From positions 1-44,908 of the forward strand of contig PDOZ01000012.1 in the NCBI GenBank assembly GCA_002747325.1: a stretch of DNA of 44,908 bases, read 5' to 3'. Shown here piece after piece: positions 39,445-44,908 of the stretch (positions within the stretch are counted from its first letter, which is position 1; every line of letters begins with the position of its first letter). Below the pieces are notes generated by a model. That model did not search any database and was not told the DNA's origin. It worked only from the letters and a program-made list of their open reading frames with translations. The position numbers and the translations under genes were made by a program. Source of the DNA: Rhodobacterales bacterium (GTDB lineage: Bacteria > Pseudomonadota > Alphaproteobacteria > Rhodobacterales > Rhodobacteraceae).

Positions 39445-40998
39445 ATGGATATAAAACGTATTTTCGCCAGAGCCAGAGGGTTTGGACGCAAGGAGGACGG
39501 GGCGCTGTACATTTTCGGCCTGTTCATTTTCCTGTTCATTCTGATGAGCGCGGGGCTGAGCCTCGATGTCATGCGCTATGAGGCGTATCGGACCCGGCTT
39601 CAGGCCACGCTGGACCGCGCGGTGCTGGCGGCGGCGAGCCTTGATCAGCCGCTGGACCCGGCCGATGTGGTCATGGATTACTTTGAGAAGGCGGGGCTCT
39701 CGGGCTATATCGACCGCGACGATATCGAAGTCGATATGGATGCGACCTATCGTTATGTTTCGGCGCAAGCGCGCATGAATATGCGCACCTCGCTGTTGCA
39801 ATTCTCCGGGATCGAGACCTTATCGGCCCCTTCCTCTGGTGCGGCGGAAGAGAGTGCGTCGCAGACCGAGATTTCGATGGTGCTGGACGTGTCCGGTTCG
39901 ATGGGCTGGACCTCGGCGTCCGGCAATACGAAGATTTCCGAACTGAGGACGGCGGCCAAGCAATTCGTCAATATCGTGTTGTGTAATCCCAACGATCCGA
40001 CACAAACCACAAACTGCACCGTCGAAGAGGGCAAGATTTCGGTCACGCTGGTACCCTACGCGGAACAGGTTTTGCTCGGCGAAAGCCTGTTGCAGCGCTT
40101 CAATACGACGGAAGAACACGCCTATTCGTCCTGCGTGACCTTTGCTGCGAGTGACTTCAACACCACGGCAATTGATTTTTCGCAGCAATTCAAACGTACC
40201 GGACATTTTGATGGTCGTTTTTATTCAGGTTATCCGCAGTATCGCGCTTGTCTGACCAATAGCTGGCGTGAAGTGGAGCCGTATCTGGGGGATGTGCAGG
40301 TGTTGCATAACGAGATTAACAGCCTTCAGGCCTATGGGGCGACCTCGATTGATATCGGCATGAAATGGGGCGCGACATTCCTTGATCCGAGCATAAAGAG
40401 CACGATCAGCGATATGGTTAGTGATGGGGAAATTGATGCCGACTATGATGGACGTCCCTTCGGCGATGAAGCGCGCGGTGTTTCCAAGATCATCGTTCTG
40501 ATGACCGACGGGGTGAATACAGATCAGTATTATCTGCACGATTGGGCGCGTTCCGGTCCCTCGCCGGTCTGGAAGCTGGAGAACGGTCAGTATTCGGTCT
40601 ATCGCGCCGATGTCAATATGTATTACTGGCCCCATGATGATACATGGTGGAGCCAACCGGGGGGCGATGCTGGTTTGACGGCGACACGGATGAGCTATCC
40701 GCGGCTGTGGAACGAGCGCACCTGGCGTTGGTTCACGAATAACACCGGCTTGCCACGCCCCGGAGACGTTTATTGGAACGCCGAGAAAAATCAACGGCTG
40801 CACAACATCTGTACTGCCGCCAAGGACAACAAAATCCGGGTCTTTACCGTTGGCTTTGAGGTGGATGATACGTCTGCGGCGGTGATGCGCGATTGTGCGT
40901 CCAAGGATGGGGATTTCTTCCGCGTTGATGGCATGAACATCGTGGATGCTTTCTCTTCCATCGCGCGTGAGATCATGAAACTCCGGCTGGTGAATTGA
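39445..40998 (+). CDS. tadG: TadG-like pilus-assembly protein with vWA domain
   Basis: The 517-residue protein has an N-terminal TadE/G-type membrane anchor (ALYIFGLFIFLFILMSAG, residues about 20-40, then DVMRYEAYRTRLQATLDRA) and a von Willebrand A domain with the MIDAS motif DVSGSM (Asp148), a threonine in GATSIDIGM and the LMTDGVNT motif. Such proteins belong to Tad/Flp pilus loci at the inner membrane. It is followed 8 bases later by a TadE-like gene. Confidence 0.88.
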   Translation: MDIKRIFARARGFGRKEDGALYIFGLFIFLFILMSAGLSLDVMRYEAYRTRLQATLDRAVLAAASLDQPLDPADVVMDYFEKAGLSGYIDRDDIEVDMDATYRYVSAQARMNMRTSLLQFSGIETLSAPSSGAAEESASQTEISMVLDVSGSMGWTSASGNTKISELRTAAKQFVNIVLCNPNDPTQTTNCTVEEGKISVTLVPYAEQVLLGESLLQRFNTTEEHAYSSCVTFAASDFNTTAIDFSQQFKRTGHFDGRFYSGYPQYRACLTNSWREVEPYLGDVQVLHNEINSLQAYGATSIDIGMKWGATFLDPSIKSTISDMVSDGEIDADYDGRPFGDEARGVSKIIVLMTDGVNTDQYYLHDWARSGPSPVWKLENGQYSVYRADVNMYYWPHDDTWWSQPGGDAGLTATRMSYPRLWNERTWRWFTNNTGLPRPGDVYWNAEKNQRLHNICTAAKDNKIRVFTVGFEVDDTSAAVMRDCASKDGDFFRVDGMNIVDAFSSIAREIMKLRLVN

Positions 40999-41006
40999 GG
41001 TGTGTG

Positions 41007-41537
41007 ATGCGTAAATTAATCAAAGCAATCGCCCGGCGGTTCGGTCGTGAAGAGGGTGCGGCCACGGTTGAGTTCGTCCTGTTTTTCCCAATGTTTATGT
41101 ACTTGGGCCTGTCGAGCTTTGAAGTGTCGTTTTACATGCTGCGCACGGCTCTGCTGGACCATTCGGTCGACAAGAATGTGCGGCTGCTGCGTCTGGGTTC
41201 CTTCGAGCCGATGACACAGGACGCGCTGCAGGATGCGATTTGTCGTGACGCGATGCTGCTCAGGGATTGCCCGACCAGCGTGCGCGTAGAGTTGGTTGAA
41301 GTGTCGACCAGCGCCTGGAATTTGCCTAATCCGCAGATTACCTGTGTGGACCGGGACGCGAATATCCAGCCAGCTGTCACGTTCAGCCCTGGCGTGACCA
41401 ATGAACTGATGATCGTGCGCGTCTGCGCCATGGTGAAGCCCTTCTTTGCGCCGACGCGCTGGGTCATGGCCCTGCCGATCGACGCGCATGGCGAAGTCGC
41501 TATTACGTCCGTCTCAACCTTCCTGAACGAAAGCTAG
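41007..41537 (+). CDS. TadE-like pseudopilin protein 1
   Basis: The 176-residue protein has the TadE signature EEGAATVEFVLFFPMFMYL (about residues 20-38) with the glutamate typical of pilin-like cleavage substrates, one membrane helix and a periplasmic domain with four cysteines. ATG 41007 follows GAGG at 40997-41000. It overlaps nothing and lies in the same operon as tadG. Confidence 0.85.
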   Translation: MRKLIKAIARRFGREEGAATVEFVLFFPMFMYLGLSSFEVSFYMLRTALLDHSVDKNVRLLRLGSFEPMTQDALQDAICRDAMLLRDCPTSVRVELVEVSTSAWNLPNPQITCVDRDANIQPAVTFSPGVTNELMIVRVCAMVKPFFAPTRWVMALPIDAHGEVAITSVSTFLNES

Positions 41538-41545
41538 GTGTGATC

Positions 41546-42151
41546 ATGGCATATATTTTCCATAAACTCCGGGCCGCGATTGCCGATTTTCAACGCGAGG
41601 AGAACGGCGCCTCCATGCAGGAAGCGGTCATCATGTTCCCTCTCATTATCATGGCCTTTACCGCCGTCTACTCCTTTACCGACGCCTACCGGGTGAAATC
41701 CAATACGCTGAAGGCGAATTATGCGGTCAGCGATTTGTTGAGCCGCACGGGTAATATTATCGACATGAATGACTTGTATGGGATGGAAAGCCTGTTTCGG
41801 TATATGACCCGCACGGCGGATACGGATACATGGCTGCGGGTGACGGTGGTGTTTTGTGAGGAGAAATGCGACCAATCTGATCGGGAGTTGGGGCTGGACT
41901 GGTCGCGCAGCACGAAGCCTGGGGTTGCGCCGCCTTATACGGAAGGACAGATACGCAGCGCGCTGGGTGAAGCGATTCCGGTTATGGCGGAAGGTGAACG
42001 GCTGATCATTGTCGAAACGCTGAAAGACTGGACACCAAGTTTCGGCAAGAACCTAACTGGCTTTGGCGGGCGGGAATTTATTGATACCGTCATGACCCGT
42101 CCCCGCTTCTCCAAGCAATTGTGCTTCCAGGGTGTCGGCTGCGGCGCGTAG
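41546..42151 (+). CDS. TadE-like pseudopilin protein 2
   Basis: The 201-residue protein has an N-terminal TadE-like segment (EENGASMQEAVIMFPLIIM, residues about 20-38) and a periplasmic part with cysteine pairs in FCEEKC and CFQGVGC. It starts 8 bases after the preceding gene (ATG 41546; GTG 41540 possible). The glutamate of the processing motif is present (QEAVIMF). Confidence 0.82.
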   Translation: MAYIFHKLRAAIADFQREENGASMQEAVIMFPLIIMAFTAVYSFTDAYRVKSNTLKANYAVSDLLSRTGNIIDMNDLYGMESLFRYMTRTADTDTWLRVTVVFCEEKCDQSDRELGLDWSRSTKPGVAPPYTEGQIRSALGEAIPVMAEGERLIIVETLKDWTPSFGKNLTGFGGREFIDTVMTRPRFSKQLCFQGVGCGA

Positions 42152-42214
42152 CCTGCGCAACGGGGGCTGCGGCCCCCGATTGCAACTTTCGCGCCGCGCG
42201 CCTATACCGCCCGC

Positions 42215-43825
42215 ATGTTGGATACACCGAAAAACCGCCCCGATCTGCCGGACGAGATTGCCCGTCGCCGCACCTTCGCCATCATCTCGCACCCGGATGC
42301 GGGCAAGACGACGCTGACGGAAAAATTCCTGCTCTATGGCGGCGCGATTCAGATGGCGGGTCAGGTGCGCGCCAAAGGGGAAGCGCGGCGGACCCGCTCG
42401 GACTTCATGCAGATGGAGAAGGACCGGGGGATTTCGGTCTCCGCTTCCGCCATGTCGTTTGATTATGGTCCCTATCGCTACAACCTCGTCGACACGCCCG
42501 GCCACTCGGATTTTTCCGAGGATACCTACCGCACGCTGACCGCCGTCGACGCTGCGGTGATGGTGATTGACGGGGCGAAGGGGGTTGAGAGCCAGACGCA
42601 AAAACTGTTTGAAGTCTGCCGGATGCGCGACCTGCCGATCCTGACCTTCTGCAACAAAATGGACCGGGAAGCCCGCGATACCTTTGAAATCATTGACGAA
42701 ATTCAGGAAATGCTGGCCATTCACGTTACGCCGGCCTCCTGGCCCATCGGTATGGGGGCGGATTTCCTCGGCTGTTACGACATGCTGAACGACCGGCTGG
42801 AACTGATGGACCGGGCGGATCGCAACGTGGTGGCGGAAACGGTGCAGATCGCGGGGCTGGACGATCCGAAACTGGCGGATCATGTGCCGGAACATCTGTT
42901 GGCGCAGTTGCGCGAAGAGGTGGAGATGGCGAAAGAATTGCTGCCCCGGCTTGACCCGGAGGAGGTTCTGGCCGGACAGATGACGCCGATCTGGTTCGGT
43001 TCCGCCATCAACTCTTTCGGTGTGCAGGAGCTTATGGCGGGCATTGCCGATTTTGGCCCCGAACCGCAGGTGCAATCGGCCGAACCGCGCGACATTGCGC
43101 CGGAAGAAAAGAAGGTGGCCGGGTTTGTCTTCAAGGTGCAGGCCAATATGGACCCGAAACACCGCGACCGGGTGGCCTTTGTGCGCATGGCGAGTGGACA
43201 TTTCAAACGCGGCATGAAGCTCACCCATGTACGCACCAAAAAGCCGATGGCGATTTCCAACCCGGTGCTGTTTCTGGCTTCGGACCGGGAGCTGGCGGAA
43301 GAGGCCTGGGCGGGGGATATTATTGGCATCCCGAACCACGGCCAGTTGCGCATTGGCGACACGCTGACCGAAGGCGAAGCGCTGCGCGTTACCGGCATCC
43401 CCTCCTTCGCGCCGGAATTGTTGCAGGGCATCCGGGCGGGCGATCCGATGAAGGCCAAGCATCTGGAAAAAGCCCTGATGCAGTTTGCCGAGGAGGGCGC
43501 GGCCAAGGTGTTCAAGCCCAATATCGGCTCGGGCTTCATCGTTGGCGTGGTCGGGGCGTTGCAATTCGAGGTTCTGGCCTCGCGTATCGAGCTGGAATAT
43601 GGCCTGCCGGTGCGCTTTGACGCCAGCCAGTTCAAATCCGCCCGCTGGATTTCCGGCGACAAGGCGGCAGTGGACAAGGTGATCAACGCCAATAAACAGC
43701 ACATCGCCTTTGACCATGACGGCGACCCGGTTTTCCTCACCCGCCTGCAATGGGACATCGACCGGATCGAGCGCGATCATCCGGAAGTAAAGCTTTCCCC
43801 GATCAAGGAAATGCACGGCGCGTAA
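42215..43825 (+). CDS. prfC: Peptide chain release factor 3
   Basis: The 536-residue GTPase recycles release factors RF1 and RF2 from the ribosome. G motifs are SHPDAGKTTLTEK near residue 30, DTPGHSDF near residue 95 and CNKMDRE near 148, with MVIDGAKGVESQT and the KDRGISVSASAM switch region between. Length agrees with the family. Confidence 0.95.
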   Translation: MLDTPKNRPDLPDEIARRRTFAIISHPDAGKTTLTEKFLLYGGAIQMAGQVRAKGEARRTRSDFMQMEKDRGISVSASAMSFDYGPYRYNLVDTPGHSDFSEDTYRTLTAVDAAVMVIDGAKGVESQTQKLFEVCRMRDLPILTFCNKMDREARDTFEIIDEIQEMLAIHVTPASWPIGMGADFLGCYDMLNDRLELMDRADRNVVAETVQIAGLDDPKLADHVPEHLLAQLREEVEMAKELLPRLDPEEVLAGQMTPIWFGSAINSFGVQELMAGIADFGPEPQVQSAEPRDIAPEEKKVAGFVFKVQANMDPKHRDRVAFVRMASGHFKRGMKLTHVRTKKPMAISNPVLFLASDRELAEEAWAGDIIGIPNHGQLRIGDTLTEGEALRVTGIPSFAPELLQGIRAGDPMKAKHLEKALMQFAEEGAAKVFKPNIGSGFIVGVVGALQFEVLASRIELEYGLPVRFDASQFKSARWISGDKAAVDKVINANKQHIAFDHDGDPVFLTRLQWDIDRIERDHPEVKLSPIKEMHGA

Positions 43826-43863
43826 GGGTTTGTGCGGCCTTTGGGTGGTTCCCCTCTGAAAGC

Positions 43864-43887
43864 CCCCCGCAAAGGGTCCCGCGGGGG
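43864..43887. terminator. GC-rich hairpin between prfC and hutU
   Basis: cccccgc (43864-43870) and gcggggg (43881-43887) pair around a 10-base loop in the gap between two convergent genes. No T run follows, so terminator function is only suggested by position. Confidence 0.35.
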
Positions 43888-43929
43888 CGGGGGGGGCGTG
43901 GAAGGCGCGGCTTCTCCGACCCGCTTGCT

Positions 43930-44908
43930 TTAATTGCCCAGAATACCCGGCAGGCGCAGGCCGTGTTCGCGGGCGCAGTCGAGGGCGATGTCGTAGCCCG
44001 CATCGGCGTGGCGCCAGACGCCGCTGGCCGGGTCGTTCCACAGCACGCGTTCGAGCCGCTTGGCGGCCTCGGGCGTGCCGTCGGCGCAGATCACCACGCC
44101 GGAATGCTGCGAGAAGCCCATGCCGACGCCGCCGCCGTGGTGCAGGCTGACCCATGTGGCGCCCGAGGCGGTGTTGACCAGCGCGTTCAGCAGCGGCCAG
44201 TCGGAGACCGCATCGGAGCCGTCTTTCATCGCTTCGGTCTCGCGGTTGGGCGAGGCGACGGAGCCGCTGTCCAAGTGGTCGCGGCCGATGACGATGGGGG
44301 CTTTTAGCTCGCCGCTGGCGACCATCTCGTTGAACATCAGCCCCGCTTTGTGACGATCTCCCAGCCCGATCCAGCAGATGCGCGCCGGAAGGCCCTGAAA
44401 CGCGATCCGGTCGCGGGCCATGTCGAGCCAGTTGTGCAGATGCGCGTTTTCGGGGAAGAGCTTTTTCATCGCCGCGTCGGTCTTGTAGATGTCTTCCGGG
44501 TCGCCCGACAGCGCGGCCCAGCGGAAGGGTCCGATACCCCGGCAGAACAGCGGGCGGATATAGGCGGGCACGAAACCGGGGAAGGCGAAGGCGTTTTCCA
44601 GCCCCTCTTCCAGCGCCATCTGCCTGATATTGTTGCCGTAATCGACCGTGGGCACGCCGTCTTCGTGGAAGGCGACCATGGCTTCGACCTGCACCTTCAT
44701 CGAGGCGCGGGCGGCTTTTTCCACCACTTTCGGTTCGGTCTCGGCTCGGGCGCGCCACTCGGCCACGGTCCAGCCCTGCGGCAGGTAGCCGTTCACTGGG
44801 TCGTGGGCCGAGGTCTGGTCGGTCACGATATCGGGGCGGATGCCGCGCTTGTGGATCTCGGGGAAGATGTCGGCGGCGTTGGCGATCAGCGCCACGGATT
44901 TGGCCTCG
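43930..44908 (-). CDS. hutU: Urocanate hydratase, C-terminal part (cut by the window end)
   Basis: At least 326 residues of urocanase are present and the frame stays open to the window edge. The enzyme converts urocanate to imidazolone propionate in histidine degradation using NAD. Visible blocks are [55 protein letters not shown] and [16 protein letters not shown]. The GTG at 44895 is an internal codon, not the start. It converges on prfC. Confidence 0.95.
   Translation of the reverse strand, partial: EAKSVALIANAADIFPEIHKRGIRPDIVTDQTSAHDPVNGYLPQGWTVAEWRARAETEPKVVEKAARASMKVQVEAMVAFHEDGVPTVDYGNNIRQMALEEGLENAFAFPGFVPAYIRPLFCRGIGPFRWAALSGDPEDIYKTDAAMKKLFPENAHLHNWLDMARDRIAFQGLPARICWIGLGDRHKAGLMFNEMVASGELKAPIVIGRDHLDSGSVASPNRETEAMKDGSDAVSDWPLLNALVNTASGATWVSLHHGGGVGMGFSQHSGVVICADGTPEAAKRLERVLWNDPASGVWRHADAGYDIALDCAREHGLRLPGILGN

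Overview
The window is chromosomal DNA from an alphaproteobacterium, most likely Rhodobacterales (Roseobacter group). The evidence is the high GC, the housekeeping genes hom, glpX, recJ, dnaG, rpoD, nrdR, nusB, rluD and rpoH, small proteins I recognise as roseobacter families (DUF6324, DUF6476), and a tRNA-His with A73 and no G-1. Calls rest on reading the sequence and recalled family motifs; nothing was searched.

Layout. 1-3450: a 9-bp tandem repeat, then four tandem paralogous lipoprotein genes, each closed by a near-identical hairpin terminator. 3467-5509: a DUF364-type protein and a membrane-anchored pentapeptide-repeat protein. 5560-12894: a trimethylamine N-oxide (TMAO) respiration module. 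It has TorA, here carrying an extra C-terminal c-type cytochrome domain, the response regulator TorR, the hybrid kinase TorS and the periplasmic sensor TorT, with three tor-box-like sites between torA and torR. No torC or torD is visible. 12983-20636: tRNA-Glu, then a leftward block of hom, a ceramidase-like gene broken by an amber codon, a DUF1963 gene, glpX, an isochorismatase-type hydrolase and recJ, with a TetR regulator divergent from hom. 20799-26481: dnaG, rpoD (behind a cluster of four GANTC sites), a secreted small protein, a YjbQ protein and nrdR. 26507-31840: capsule export and Kdo-linker genes (kpsC, an OPX lipoprotein, kpsS), with an SRPBCC gene of lower GC on the opposite strand.

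32065-37176: a lumazine synthase-like gene that has lost the active-site segment, nusB, a small membrane protein, a structured noncoding RNA candidate (possibly 6S), DUF6324, tRNA-His, DUF6476 divergent from rluD, rpoH and a DUF4389 protein. 37248-44908: an M3 oligoendopeptidase, a Tad-type TadG/TadE/TadE gene set, prfC and the C-terminal part of hutU, which is cut by the window end.

The points most worth a second look are: the TorA-cytochrome fusion with its regulatory sites; the apparent erosion of the usual nrdR-rib-nusB riboflavin cluster (no ribD, riboflavin synthase or ribBA here, and a RibH without its catalytic motif); the ncRNA candidate at 33511-33713; the lipoprotein array; and two divergent gene pairs whose ATG codons overlap within a single CATG.
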